A stretch of 64,000 nucleotides of DNA from JANQIO01 sp965229625. GTDB lineage: Bacteria; Pseudomonadota; Gammaproteobacteria; Pseudomonadales; Halieaceae. Numbering within the stretch: position 1 is the stretch's first letter; every line of letters starts with the position of its first letter. The stretch covers positions 1,302,001-1,366,000 of the forward strand of contig CBDDJJ010000001.1 in the NCBI GenBank assembly GCA_965229625.1. Reading direction: 5' to 3'. Shown in pieces: positions 1 through 8,840 of this stretch. Under the pieces are notes generated by a model. The model was not told where the DNA came from and did no database searches. It saw only the letters and a list, made by a program, of their open reading frames with translations. The position numbers were made by a program, and so were the translations under genes.

Positions 1-579
1 CCAGGCGTTGTTGTTAATCACAAACACCAGCGGCAGTTGCCAGCCGCCCGCCATGTTCATGGCTTCATAGAAATCGCCCTTGGAGGTCGCGCCATCTCCC
101 AGCCCGCAGACCACGGCACGGCTCTCTCCCCGCAGCTTGATGGCCAGCGCCACCCCAGCGGCGTGGCCGGCCTGGCTGCCGATGGGTACGTTCACCGGGA
201 AGTCCTGCCGCGGCCCGGCGTAGTCGGAACCGCGCTCATCACCGCCCCAGTACAGGAACAGTTCGGTGAGGGTCACACCGCGAATAAACTGGGCGCCCTG
301 CTCGCGGAAGGAGGGCACGAACACATCATCGGGCCGCATGGCATGGCCGAGGCCAACGCCCACAGCCTCCTGGCCGAGTGAAGAGGGATAAGTGCCGAGC
401 TGGCCAGTGCGCTGCAGGGTGACCGCGCGGGTGTCGAATTCCCGGGTCAGCAGCATCCAGCGGTACAGGTCCTTGAGCAGGGCCTCGTCCCGGGCGAAGG
501 CCGGCAGCTCGCCCACCACGGCGCCTTTCTCATCGAGAAAGCGGGTGTGGGAAATCTCGAAGCGCGCCACTGTGGACAT
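1..579 (-). CDS. 2-oxoacid dehydrogenase E1 component, alpha subunit (partial)
   Basis: Alpha subunit of a thiamine-diphosphate-dependent E1 enzyme of the pyruvate or branched-chain 2-oxoacid dehydrogenase type, which decarboxylates the oxoacid before transfer to the E2 lipoyl domain. The gene begins at the ATG whose complement is 577-579 and runs off the left edge, leaving 193 N-terminal residues. They show the E1-alpha fold start (WMLLTREFDTRAV), a GSQAGHAAG stretch near 133-141, and the thiamine-diphosphate motif opening with GDG at 161-163 and closing with NNN at 189-191. A beta subunit and E2 gene would be expected beyond the left edge. Pyruvate versus branched-chain specificity cannot be decided from this fragment. 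Confidence 0.9.
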   Translation of the reverse strand, partial: MSTVARFEISHTRFLDEKGAVVGELPAFARDEALLKDLYRWMLLTREFDTRAVTLQRTGQLGTYPSSLGQEAVGVGLGHAMRPDDVFVPSFREQGAQFIRGVTLTELFLYWGGDERGSDYAGPRQDFPVNVPIGSQAGHAAGVALAIKLRGESRAVVCGLGDGATSKGDFYEAMNMAGGWQLPLVFVINNNAW

Positions 580-670
580 TCATTAATAGTCCCGCCAAAG
601 CGACCCCAGCCTCAATGACCTGCGTCAACCGGGGCGGCGGAAGCCAGGCACCCATAAAACCGGGATTTCG

Positions 671-1180
671 TTAGAGCGGCCGGTACTCCGGGTGACCGGG
701 CTGCTGAATTTGCAGAATAGGTAGCTCGAACCCCGACTCGGCCAGCCCCGCCAGCCCGTTGGGTAACTGGTAGGTGAAATCCAGGATGTACTTGCGCCTG
801 ATAATGCGCCACTCGCCGTCGCGCTTTTCCCACTCGTCGAGGTAGCGGCCGCCGAACAAGCTATCCATTTTTTCTCCGGGCTGGTCGGGCGCGCAGCTCA
901 CCGTGAAGCCATAGCACTCGCTGCTGGCGCGATCACCCTCCACAGCAATCAGCAGGCCACCGCACAGGTGCCAGCGGCGCTCAGACCCCAGCTCCACCTC
1001 CATCACCACCGGCACCCAGCCGGCGCCGTCACCGGCATAGAAGCCGTAGTTGATGTCGGCATCGGGCCAGTAGCAGCTACCCTGCCCTTCGGTGTCCAGC
1101 CAGTCCAGGGTGCGGCTGTAGCGCATCACCACCTCTTCGATGGCCTGCTTGTCCAACAGCTTTTCCAGTCGTGCATCCAT
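671..1180 (-). CDS. NTF2-like / SnoaL-like protein
   Basis: A 169-residue protein of the NTF2-like superfamily (SnoaL_4 type), a small alpha+beta barrel found in polyketide cyclases, dehydratases and ring-hydroxylating dioxygenase small subunits. The family start is visible: an N-terminal helix with DKQAIEEVVMRYSRTLDWLD, then beta-rich sequence with a late WEKRDGEWRIIRRKYILD segment. It lies head-to-head with the P450 operon starting near 1254-1284, with a gap of about 75-100 bp, so the two may share a divergent promoter region and pathway. The substrate is unknown. Confidence 0.75.
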   Translation of the reverse strand: MDARLEKLLDKQAIEEVVMRYSRTLDWLDTEGQGSCYWPDADINYGFYAGDGAGWVPVVMEVELGSERRWHLCGGLLIAVEGDRASSECYGFTVSCAPDQPGEKMDSLFGGRYLDEWEKRDGEWRIIRRKYILDFTYQLPNGLAGLAESGFELPILQIQQPGHPEYRPL

Positions 1181-1283
1181 AGTCTGTCCCCGTTGCTCAT
1201 TTTTCCGTTACATCATCTTTCCGAGATACTAGACTGGTTGCCGCTTCTCACAAGTGTCATCACATAATCAAGAGGGCCAACAA

Positions 1284-2546
1284 GTGGCGGCAGACCCCAC
1301 CCCGCAGGTAAACCTGTTTGATATCGGCACCCAGCAGTGCCCCTACGACGCCTACAAAACCCTGCGCGATGAGGCGCCAGCCTACCAGTGCCCCTTCAGC
1401 GGCATGTATGTGATTACGCGCTTTGAAGACGTGCGGCGGGTGCTCACCGACACCGAGAATTTCACTAACGAGATCACTTACCTCACCGACGCCACCGAGC
1501 CCAGCGAGCGGGCCAAACGCGTGACCGAGACCTTCCAGAACGAGGGCTGGGTACCCGCCAAGACCCTGGCCGGGCGCGACGATCCCGACCACAAGGCCCT
1601 GCGCGCGGTGTTCAACGACGCCTTCCGCCCCAAGAAGATCGAGGCCCTGGACGACGAGGTGCGCGACCTGGCCTACCGGCTGATCGACGACTTCATCGAT
1701 GACGGCCACTGCGACTGGGTGCGGCAGTTCGCCATCCCCCTGCCGCTGCTGATCATCGGTCGGCAGATGGGCGCCAACCCGGATGACATCTGGCAGATCA
1801 AGGAATGGACCGAGGCTTTCTTCCACCGCATCAGCCTGATGCAAAGTGAGGACGAGGAACTGGCCTCCGTGAGAAAGGAGATCGAGGCCCAGCACTACTT
1901 CCAGCCGATCTTCGAGCATTTGCGAGAGCACCCGGACGACTCCCTGCTCAGCAGCCTGGTGAACACCGTGATCGAGGAATGGGGCCGGCCCATGACCGAC
2001 AACGAACTGCACGCGGAGATGATGGCCGATACCTTCGTGGGCGGCTCCGAGACCACCACCAATGCCATCTCCGCAGGCGTGAAGCTGCTGATCGAACACC
2101 CCGAGGTATGGCAGCAACTGAAGGCCGACCCGGACCGCTACCTGAAACCGTTTATCGAAGAAGTGCTGCGGTTGGAATCACCGGTGCAGAGTCTGATGCG
2201 CGCCACCGCAAAAGACGTGGAGCTGGGGGGCACCACCATCCCCGCCGGCAGCCTGGTCAATGTGCGCTACGCCGCCGCCAACCGGGACGAGCGCCGCTTC
2301 GAGCTGCCGGATGAACTCGACCTGGAGCGCGAGAAACCCGGCGCCCACATGGCCTTCGGCTCCGGCAAGCACCACTGCCTGGGCGCACCGCTGGCCCGGC
2401 GCGAACTGTACTGGACCTTCAGGGCGCTGGTCGATCGCATCGACGAGATGTGGTTTGCCGAGGGCAAGAACGATTTCAGCTATCACCCCCACTACCTGCT
2501 GAGGTCACTGAAGGCCCTGCACATCGAGTTCAGGAGCGCCCCATGA
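1284..2546 (+). CDS. Cytochrome P450
   Basis: Bacterial soluble cytochrome P450 monooxygenase of about 420 residues. The I-helix oxygen-activation motif reads GGSETTT near residues 253-259, the ExxR motif is at 293-296 (EVLR), and the heme loop FGSGKHHCLGAPLARRE carries the axial cysteine at 365. Two GTG starts are in frame, at 1254 and 1284. The second is preferred because AGAGGG at 1271-1276 gives a well-spaced ribosome binding site, while 1254 has none. The stop overlaps the start of the next gene (ATGA), so the two are translationally coupled. No ferredoxin or reductase gene is nearby, so electrons must come from elsewhere. Confidence 0.92.
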   Translation: MAADPTPQVNLFDIGTQQCPYDAYKTLRDEAPAYQCPFSGMYVITRFEDVRRVLTDTENFTNEITYLTDATEPSERAKRVTETFQNEGWVPAKTLAGRDDPDHKALRAVFNDAFRPKKIEALDDEVRDLAYRLIDDFIDDGHCDWVRQFAIPLPLLIIGRQMGANPDDIWQIKEWTEAFFHRISLMQSEDEELASVRKEIEAQHYFQPIFEHLREHPDDSLLSSLVNTVIEEWGRPMTDNELHAEMMADTFVGGSETTTNAISAGVKLLIEHPEVWQQLKADPDRYLKPFIEEVLRLESPVQSLMRATAKDVELGGTTIPAGSLVNVRYAAANRDERRFELPDELDLEREKPGAHMAFGSGKHHCLGAPLARRELYWTFRALVDRIDEMWFAEGKNDFSYHPHYLLRSLKALHIEFRSAP

Positions 2547-2953
2547 GCAATACGCAGATCGTGCTGGACTTCATCGACGCCTGGAACCGCATGGACATGG
2601 ACGCGGTGATCGATGCCCTCACCGACGACATCGTCTACGACAACATTCCCATGGAACGGCTGGAAGGCAAGGCCGTGGTGGAACCGGCCCTGCGCCATGG
2701 CATGGAGCTGACCGGTGTGGACTGGGAAGTGCTGAGCATTGCGGAGAATGGCGACAGGGTGCTCACCGAGCGCATCGACAACTTCACGCTACCGGGCGAC
2801 TACAAGCTGGTGATGCCGGTGATGGGCACCTTTGAGATCGAGAACGGCAAGATCCGCGCCTGGCGCGACTACTTCGACCTGGGCACCTTGACCTCGCAAC
2901 TGGAGGAAGCCAAAAACCAGGCGTCGCAGGCGGCACAGCAATCCCAACAATAA
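2543..2953 (+). CDS. Limonene-1,2-epoxide hydrolase-like protein
   Basis: A 136-residue NTF2-fold protein resembling limonene-1,2-epoxide hydrolases. That family activates water with an Asp-Arg-Asp triad; here R77 and D79 lie in LTERIDNF and D109 in WRDYFD, at matching places. The start ATG overlaps the P450 stop and has AGGAG at 2532-2536. Coupling to a P450 suggests hydrolysis of an epoxide made by the P450, but this is inference. The Gln/Ser-rich last ten residues run into a 12-bp tandem duplication containing the stop codon. A catalytically silent SnoaL-like protein is the alternative. Confidence 0.75.
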   Translation: MSNTQIVLDFIDAWNRMDMDAVIDALTDDIVYDNIPMERLEGKAVVEPALRHGMELTGVDWEVLSIAENGDRVLTERIDNFTLPGDYKLVMPVMGTFEIENGKIRAWRDYFDLGTLTSQLEEAKNQASQAAQQSQQ

Positions 2954-2964
2954 TCCCAACAATA
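2941..2964 (+). repeat. 12-bp tandem duplication spanning the stop codon
   Basis: Two perfect head-to-tail copies (2941-2952 and 2953-2964) of ATCCCAACAATA. In the reading frame of the upstream gene this is TCC CAA CAA TAA twice, so the stop codon itself is duplicated. Confidence 0.85.
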
Positions 2965-2980
2965 ATAAGGAGACTCATCC

Positions 2981-3847
2981 ATGAAAGTTGCACTGGCCTT
3001 CGCCAGCAGCATTGCCATCGACGGCAATGCCGCACTGGATATATGCCGCGCCGCCGAAGCCGCAGGCTTTGAATCGGTGTGGGGTGGGGAGCACGTAATC
3101 CTGCCGGATTCGATTCACTCCAAGTATCCCTACACCGCCGACGGCAAGATTCCCGCCGAACCCGACACGCCTATTCCCGACCCGCTGATCTGGCTGGCGT
3201 TTGCCGCGGCCGCCGCGCCTACCCTGCGGCTGGGCACCTGCATCCTGATCGTGCCCCAGCGCAACCCGCTGATCCTCGCCAAGGAGCTGGCCACCCTGGA
3301 TGCCCTGTCCGGCGGCCGGGTGGAGCTGGGCCTGGGCGTGGGCTGGATGAAGGAGGAGTTCGACGCGCTGGGTGTGGCCTGGGAGCGGCGCGGTGCCCGC
3401 AACGACGAATACGTGGCGGCCATGCGCGCCCTGTGGGCCGGGCCCCACGCGGAGTTTCACGGTGAGTTTGTGGATTTCGAGCCCGCTACCTGCAGCCCGC
3501 GGCCGGTCAACGGCGACATTCCCGTACTGGTGGGCGGCGACAGCGACGCCGCCATCCGCCGCGCCGTGAAAATCGCCCAGGGTTACTTCCCGGGTGAAGG
3601 TGACGCCGAGCGCCTGGGTGGCCTGATCGGCAAGCTGCGCCAGGGCTGTGAAGACGCCGGCCGCGACCCGGACAGCATCGAGATCAACGCCATGTTCGGC
3701 GCCCATATGGCCGACCCGAAGGTCGGCCTCGAACAGATGCAGGAACTGGGTGTGGGCCGCATCATGGTGCCGGCCTTCTTCTTTGCCGGGCCCGACGGTA
3801 TGGACCGCATGCAGGCGTTTGCGGAGCAGGTCATCCAGGCTTCTTGA
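2981..3847 (+). CDS. LLM class (F420/FMN-dependent) oxidoreductase
   Basis: A 288-residue TIM-barrel protein of the luciferase-like monooxygenase superfamily, similar to the TIGR03619-type F420-dependent oxidoreductases. Visible family features are the N-terminal ARAAEAAGFESVWGGEHV-like stretch (here RAAEAAGFESVWGGEHV), LGTCILIVPQRNPLILAKELATLD at the third to fourth strand, and SGGRVELGLGVGWMKEEFDALG. The ATG at 2981 has a strong AAGGAGA site about ten bases upstream. It follows the epoxide-hydrolase-like gene by 27 bp, so P450, hydrolase and this enzyme look like one operon. Whether F420 or FMN is the cofactor is not visible. Confidence 0.88.
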   Translation: MKVALAFASSIAIDGNAALDICRAAEAAGFESVWGGEHVILPDSIHSKYPYTADGKIPAEPDTPIPDPLIWLAFAAAAAPTLRLGTCILIVPQRNPLILAKELATLDALSGGRVELGLGVGWMKEEFDALGVAWERRGARNDEYVAAMRALWAGPHAEFHGEFVDFEPATCSPRPVNGDIPVLVGGDSDAAIRRAVKIAQGYFPGEGDAERLGGLIGKLRQGCEDAGRDPDSIEINAMFGAHMADPKVGLEQMQELGVGRIMVPAFFFAGPDGMDRMQAFAEQVIQAS

Positions 3848-3909
3848 AAAGTACCACGGCATCCATGTAGCCATCGCAGGACACCAGAGCTGCGCAGCGA
3901 ATAATCCTG

Positions 3910-3915
3910 TATGAT
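3910..3915 (+). promoter_or_regulatory. Possible -10 element of the DEAD-box helicase gene
   Basis: TATGAT preceded by TG and followed by a GCGCGG discriminator, 69 bp before the helicase ATG. No good -35 hexamer is seen at the right spacing, so confidence is limited. Confidence 0.35.
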
Positions 3916-3925
3916 GCGCGGCTTT

Positions 3926-3963
3926 CTCATCCCAATCAGGGCTATCCTCACCCCAATCAGGGC
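3926..3963 (+). repeat. Direct repeat in the helicase leader
   Basis: Two 17-bp copies (3926-3942 and 3947-3963) of CTCA(T/C)CCCAATCAGGGC, differing at one base, period 21 bp. They lie in the presumed 5' untranslated leader of the DEAD-box gene. Confidence 0.7.
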
Positions 3964-3983
3964 CACCAGGCCCGGGAACACCC

Positions 3984-5882
3984 ATGTCATCTAACACCAC
4001 GGCAAGCTCCTTTGAAGAGCTGGGCTTGCCGGCTCCGCTTATGCGTGCCCTTGTGGAAGTCGGCTACGAAACGCCGTCAGCCATCCAGGCCATGACCATC
4101 CCACACCTGCTGGAAGGCCGAGACCTGCTGGGCCAGGCCCAGACCGGTACCGGCAAGACGGCCGCTTTCGCCCTGCCGCTGCTGGCACGGCTGGACCTGA
4201 AACTGGCCGCACCGCAGGTATTGGTGCTGGCGCCCACCCGGGAGCTGGCCATCCAGGTCGCCGAGGCCTTCCAGCGCTACGCGGCCCACCTCGAGGGTTT
4301 TCACGTGCTGCCCATTTATGGCGGGCAGGATTACCGCACCCAGTTGCGCGGCCTGAAGCGCGGGCCCCAGGTGGTGGTGGGCACACCCGGGCGCGTCATG
4401 GACCACATGAACCGCGGCTCACTGAAGCTGGATGCCCTGCAATGCCTGGTGCTGGATGAAGCCGATGAGATGCTGCGCATGGGTTTTATCGACGACGTGG
4501 AGTGGATTCTCGAGCAAACTCCGGACTCGCGGCAGCTCGCCCTGTTCTCTGCCACCATGCCGGACGCGATCAAGCGCATCACCCGCCACTACCTGAAAGA
4601 CCCGGCCGAGGTCATCATCAAGGTCAAACAGACCACAGCCGAAACCATTCGCCAGCGCGTATGGATGGTGTCGGGGCTGCACAAACTGGATGCGCTGACC
4701 CGTATTCTTGAAGTGGAAGGGTTCGACGGCATGATCATTTTCGTGCGTACGCGTATTGCGACCACGGAGCTGGCCGAGAAATTGAACGCCCGCGGCTATG
4801 CGGCCGCCGCCCTGAACGGCGACATCGCCCAGGCCCAGCGTGAGAAAACCGTAGAAGCGCTGAAAAAAGGCCGCCTGGACATTCTGGTGGCCACAGATGT
4901 GGCAGCCCGGGGCCTGGACGTGGAGCGCATCTCTCACGTGCTCAATTACGACATTCCCTACGATGTGGAAGCCTACGTGCACCGCATTGGCCGCACCGGT
5001 CGTGCCGGGCGCGAGGGAGACGCGATCCTGTTTGCGTCAAACCGCGAGCGCCGCCTCCTGCGCGCCATCGAGAAATCCACCGGCAAGACCATTGAGAAGA
5101 TGGAAATGCCCAGCGCCGAGGATGTGTCCAACACCCGCGTGAAACGCTTCAAGGCGCGCATCTCGGAAACGCTGGACAGCAGCGACGACCTCGACAAGTT
5201 CCGCACCCTGGTCGATGAATACCAGCATGAGTACGGCGTTCCGGTGATTGAGGTGGCCGCCGCCCTGGTCGCCATGGCCCAGGACAAGCAGCCCCTGTTC
5301 GCCAAGGAGAAACTGCGCAAAACGCCGGAACGCCGCGCGGAGGAACGCGAGAAACGCCGCCACAAGGAAGCCTCCCCCGTACCCGCGGCCTCTCGCCGCC
5401 CGGGCAGCGAAGAACGTGACGTACCCCGGCCCGACAAGGGTATGGTGCGCTACCGCATCGAGGTGGGCTACGACCACGGTGTAAAGCCGGGAAATATCGT
5501 CGGTGCCATTGCCAACGAGGCCGAGATCGATTCCGAGTACATCGGCCGCATTGAGATCTATGACACGCATGCCACGGTCGACCTGCCCGACGGCATGCCG
5601 AAGGAAATCTTCAATCACCTCAAGGGTGTTTGGGTGTCGGGCCAGCGGCTGCAGATCGCCAAGGCGAGCTCGAAGCGCGCCCAGGAACGCGATGCCCGGG
5701 CCGGCGCCAGCACCAGGCGTGGTGATGAGGCTCCGGCGAGCACACCGCGCAAACGCCCGGTCGCAGCCGGCGACGAGACGCCGCGCAAACCGCCTGCCGC
5801 TGGCAGGAAAAAGCCACCGGGAAAGCCCCGCACCAAAAAACGGCCAGCCGTGGCGGCCCGCAAGAAAAAGCAGTCGAAATAG
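3984..5882 (+). CDS. deaD: DEAD-box ATP-dependent RNA helicase (DeaD/CsdA-type)
   Basis: ATP-dependent RNA helicase of 632 residues with the DeaD/CsdA plan, acting in cold-adapted ribosome assembly and RNA turnover. Visible in order: Q motif with SAIQ near residue 34, Walker A AQTGTGKT at 52-59, PTRELAIQ, LVLDEADEML around 155-165, SATMP, and HRIGRTGRAG in the second RecA lobe. A DbpA/CsdA RNA-binding domain follows at roughly 480-560, then a Lys/Arg/Pro-rich low-complexity tail to the end, as in CsdA. It stands alone with a 136-bp leader that contains a direct repeat and a possible -10 element. Confidence 0.93.
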   Translation: MSSNTTASSFEELGLPAPLMRALVEVGYETPSAIQAMTIPHLLEGRDLLGQAQTGTGKTAAFALPLLARLDLKLAAPQVLVLAPTRELAIQVAEAFQRYAAHLEGFHVLPIYGGQDYRTQLRGLKRGPQVVVGTPGRVMDHMNRGSLKLDALQCLVLDEADEMLRMGFIDDVEWILEQTPDSRQLALFSATMPDAIKRITRHYLKDPAEVIIKVKQTTAETIRQRVWMVSGLHKLDALTRILEVEGFDGMIIFVRTRIATTELAEKLNARGYAAAALNGDIAQAQREKTVEALKKGRLDILVATDVAARGLDVERISHVLNYDIPYDVEAYVHRIGRTGRAGREGDAILFASNRERRLLRAIEKSTGKTIEKMEMPSAEDVSNTRVKRFKARISETLDSSDDLDKFRTLVDEYQHEYGVPVIEVAAALVAMAQDKQPLFAKEKLRKTPERRAEEREKRRHKEASPVPAASRRPGSEERDVPRPDKGMVRYRIEVGYDHGVKPGNIVGAIANEAEIDSEYIGRIEIYDTHATVDLPDGMPKEIFNHLKGVWVSGQRLQIAKASSKRAQERDARAGASTRRGDEAPASTPRKRPVAAGDETPRKPPAAGRKKPPGKPRTKKRPAVAARKKKQSK

Positions 5883-5932
5883 CTTTCATTCCGGTTCCCG
5901 CCAGATTTCCTGCCTGCTAACCTGAGTTTTCC

Positions 5933-7723
5933 ATGCGGGACCCTCAGCAAATACTCCAGGACACCTTCGGCTACGCCGAATTCCGCCCACCCCAGGACGA
6001 CATCATCGATACCGTGCTGGCCGGTGGCGACGCCCTGGTACTGATGCCCACCGGCGGCGGCAAGTCACTGTGCTACCAGGTGCCAGCACTGGTCAGGGAC
6101 GGCTGCGCCATCGTCATCTCGCCGCTGATTGCCCTGATGCAGGACCAGGTGGATGCGCTCAGGCAACTGGGCATTCGCGCCAGCTACCTGAACTCCACCC
6201 TGCCGCCCTTCGAGGCCGAGGCAGTGGAAAACCAGCTGTTGGCCGGCGAGCTGGACCTGCTGTACATCGCCCCGGAGCGGCTCAACCAGCCGCGTATGCT
6301 GGAGCTGCTGGTCCAGAGCCAGCTCGCCCTGTTCGCCATCGATGAAGCCCACTGTGTGAGCCAGTGGGGCCATGATTTCCGTGCCGACTACCTGAAGCTA
6401 ACGCTGCTGCACGAGCAGTTCCCCGATGTGCCGCGCATTGCGCTCACCGCCACTGCCGACGCCCGCACCCGGGCCGAGATTGTCAGCCGGCTGGACCTGG
6501 GGGAAGCCCGGCAGTTTATTGCCGGCTTCGACCGGCCGAATATCTGCTACCGGATTGCGCCGCGGCACAACCCCAAGAACCAACTGTTGAAGTTCCTCAA
6601 GCACGAGCACCCCAACGACGCCGGTATCGTTTACTGTCTGTCCCGCAACAAGACCGAGCAGACCGCCGCCTGGCTCTGCGAGGAAGGCTTTACCGCCCTG
6701 CCTTACCACGCCGGTTTATCCAGCGAACTGCGCGCCCACCACCAGTCGCGCTTTTTAAAGGAAGAAGGGGTGATCGTGGTGGCCACCATCGCCTTTGGCA
6801 TGGGCATCGACAAACCGGATGTGCGCTTCGTAGCCCACCTGGACCTGCCCAAGACCGTGGAGAGCTACTACCAGGAAACCGGCCGCGCCGGCCGCGACGG
6901 CCAACCCGCCGACGCGTGGATGGTCTACGGCCTGCAGGACGTGATCAAGCTGCGGCAGATGATGGCCAACTCCGAGGGGAACGAGGCACATAAGAGAGCC
7001 GAAGCTCATCGCCTCAATGCCATGCTGGGCCTGTGTGAGATCACCAGCTGCCGTCGCCAGGCGCTGCTGGGCTATTTTGGTGAGGACCTGCCGGAGCCCT
7101 GCGGCAACTGCGATACCTGCCTCAACCCGGTGGACACCTGGGACGGCACCGAGGCCGCGCGCATGGCGCTCAGCGCTGCCTACCGCACCGGCCAGCGCTT
7201 TGGGGTGAACCACCTGATCGACGTGCTCCGGGGGGCCGAGAACGACCGCATCTACCAGTGGGACCATCACCTGCTGCCCACCCACGGTGTGGGTAAGGAC
7301 CTGGATGCCAATCAGTGGCGCTCGGTATTCCGGCAACTGGTAGCGCGAGGATACTTCAGTGTCGACCTGGAGGGCTTCGGCTCCCTGCGGCTGGAACCCA
7401 AATGCCGGCCACTATTGAAAGGCGAGGAATCCATCGACCTGCGCCGCGAGGTGAAACAAGCCGCGGCCAAACGGCAAACCAAAACCCCGCTACCCGAGGA
7501 CCTCGACGTCGGCCTGTGGGAAGCCCTGCGGGACTGCCGCCGCCGGCTCGCCGAGGCCCAGGGTGTGCCGCCCTACGTGATCTTCCACGACAGCACCCTG
7601 CAGGAAATGTGCGCCCTGCAGCCGACCTCGCTGGCCCAGTTCGGTGAAATCAGCGGCGTCGGTGAGCGCAAGCTCGAGAAGTACGGCGACACCTTCCTGG
7701 CGGTGATTGCCGAACGGCGCTAG
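5933..7723 (+). CDS. recQ: ATP-dependent DNA helicase RecQ
   Basis: 3'-5' DNA helicase of 596 residues, acting in recombination and fork repair. Motif I is PTGGGKSLCYQVPAL, motif II is IDEAHCVSQWGHDFR with the RecQ aromatic-rich loop, followed by ALTATAD and QETGRAGRDG. A zinc-binding RQC region is shown by the CRRQALLGYFGE and CGNCDTC cysteines, then a winged helix. A single HRDC domain ends the protein (LWEALRDCRRRLAEAQGVPP to the C-terminus). This is the full domain set and normal length for bacterial RecQ. It starts 50 bp after the DEAD-box gene. Confidence 0.95.
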   Translation: MRDPQQILQDTFGYAEFRPPQDDIIDTVLAGGDALVLMPTGGGKSLCYQVPALVRDGCAIVISPLIALMQDQVDALRQLGIRASYLNSTLPPFEAEAVENQLLAGELDLLYIAPERLNQPRMLELLVQSQLALFAIDEAHCVSQWGHDFRADYLKLTLLHEQFPDVPRIALTATADARTRAEIVSRLDLGEARQFIAGFDRPNICYRIAPRHNPKNQLLKFLKHEHPNDAGIVYCLSRNKTEQTAAWLCEEGFTALPYHAGLSSELRAHHQSRFLKEEGVIVVATIAFGMGIDKPDVRFVAHLDLPKTVESYYQETGRAGRDGQPADAWMVYGLQDVIKLRQMMANSEGNEAHKRAEAHRLNAMLGLCEITSCRRQALLGYFGEDLPEPCGNCDTCLNPVDTWDGTEAARMALSAAYRTGQRFGVNHLIDVLRGAENDRIYQWDHHLLPTHGVGKDLDANQWRSVFRQLVARGYFSVDLEGFGSLRLEPKCRPLLKGEESIDLRREVKQAAAKRQTKTPLPEDLDVGLWEALRDCRRRLAEAQGVPPYVIFHDSTLQEMCALQPTSLAQFGEISGVGERKLEKYGDTFLAVIAERR

Positions 7724-7760
7724 CGCGGCCAATTCTTCCGGGAAGCTCATTCCCAAAAAC

Positions 7761-7782
7761 AAAAAGGGCCCCGTAGGGCCCT
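7761..7782 (-). terminator. Rho-independent terminator of the outer-membrane barrel gene
   Basis: Perfect stem AGGGCCC (7765-7771) / GGGCCCT (7776-7782) with a four-base loop. On the minus strand it is followed by TTTTTGTTTTT, placing it just after the minus-strand barrel gene and facing the recQ end. Confidence 0.85.
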
Positions 7783-7807
7783 CAAAAAGTACTATGAACC
7801 GGTGGGG

Positions 7808-8596
7808 TCAGATGCTGAAGTTGTAGCGAATCCCCAGGTCGTAGATCAGGGTTTCGGTTTCGATGTCGAACTCCGCCGGGAGCAGGTCGGAATTAAACTC
7901 GGCTTCATCGGTCTCGCGGTAGCGGATGGAGCCGGTGATCTCGAACTGCTCATTGAAGGCATAGCTCACGCCGCCCATGATCTGCCAGGCGAACACATCG
8001 TCGTCGTCATCGATGATGCCGACATTGGAGGGTGAGTAATCGACTTCGACGTTGGCGTAGCCGATACCAGCACCCAGGAACGGCGTCCAGCTGGTGCTGT
8101 TCTTGAAGTCGTAGTAACCGTTCAGGAAGAAGGTCGAGGTTTCCACTTCACCCTGGCCATTGCCGACCAGTTCACCAACGGTGGTGCCAAGGTCGCCAAC
8201 GTTACCTGTCAGCAGCACGCCGGCATCGATGCCGTCCAGGGGCACGCCGGCCGCGGTTACATTGGAGTGGCCGTCGACATCATTGCTGGTGTAGGAGTAT
8301 TCGATCTCCGCGCGGAACAGCTCGAACTGCACGCCGAACACGAGGCCGAAACCGTCGCCGTTATCCAGCTCTGTGTCCCAGTTCACCGGTGAGCCGGAAG
8401 GTATGGTCAGCGGCGGGTTGACCCCGGTCACTGTGCCGGTGGTGAAGTCCGAAGTGAAGTTGCCACTGGTATCAATGTCGTCCATATCGACGATGCCGTA
8501 AGTGGCGCCAACGTAGACATCTGCCGCCTGCACCAGCGGTGCAGACAGAAGCAACGCGCCCAGCGCGCTACGGGCCAGGATAGTCGTACTCTTCAT
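7808..8596 (-). CDS. Outer-membrane beta-barrel protein
   Basis: A 262-residue secreted protein with a clear Sec signal peptide (residues 1-24, ending VQAA before DVYVGATYG). The rest is made of alternating aromatic beta strands and acidic loops, e.g. FFLNGYYDFKNS, TPFLGAGIGYANVEVDY and AWQIMGGVSYAFNEQFEITG, and ends in YDLGIRYNFSI, a typical barrel C-terminus though with Ile rather than Phe last. It fits the eight-stranded OmpA/OmpW-like barrels. The ATG has GAGAGG eight bases upstream. The gene stands alone with its own terminator. Cargo or role is unknown. Confidence 0.8.
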   Translation of the reverse strand: MKSTTILARSALGALLLSAPLVQAADVYVGATYGIVDMDDIDTSGNFTSDFTTGTVTGVNPPLTIPSGSPVNWDTELDNGDGFGLVFGVQFELFRAEIEYSYTSNDVDGHSNVTAAGVPLDGIDAGVLLTGNVGDLGTTVGELVGNGQGEVETSTFFLNGYYDFKNSTSWTPFLGAGIGYANVEVDYSPSNVGIIDDDDDVFAWQIMGGVSYAFNEQFEITGSIRYRETDEAEFNSDLLPAEFDIETETLIYDLGIRYNFSI

Positions 8597-8840
8597 GGAA
8601 GTTACCTCTCAGAAATTACAACAGGGGTGAGCCTTGTGGGCTCCAGTAATCGTACGAGCCCTGTATGTCACGCGATCAGGCCAAACGCTGGTGGTGACTA
8701 GTTTTGTGACCAGGCTCCCCGAAAGCAGTTTTTGCCGGGACACCGGGGAACTTTTTCTCAGCCCGCCTGTCTCCGCAGCCGTAGCCAGGGCGGCGCCCGG
8801 TGTCGTATGGTCTGGGTTCCCGTCACCACGGACACCTGCC

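Noticed and set aside
2975..4000. Long minus-strand frame opposite the LLM oxidoreductase
   Set aside because: Antisense shadow of a gene with clear TIM-barrel motifs and a good ribosome site.
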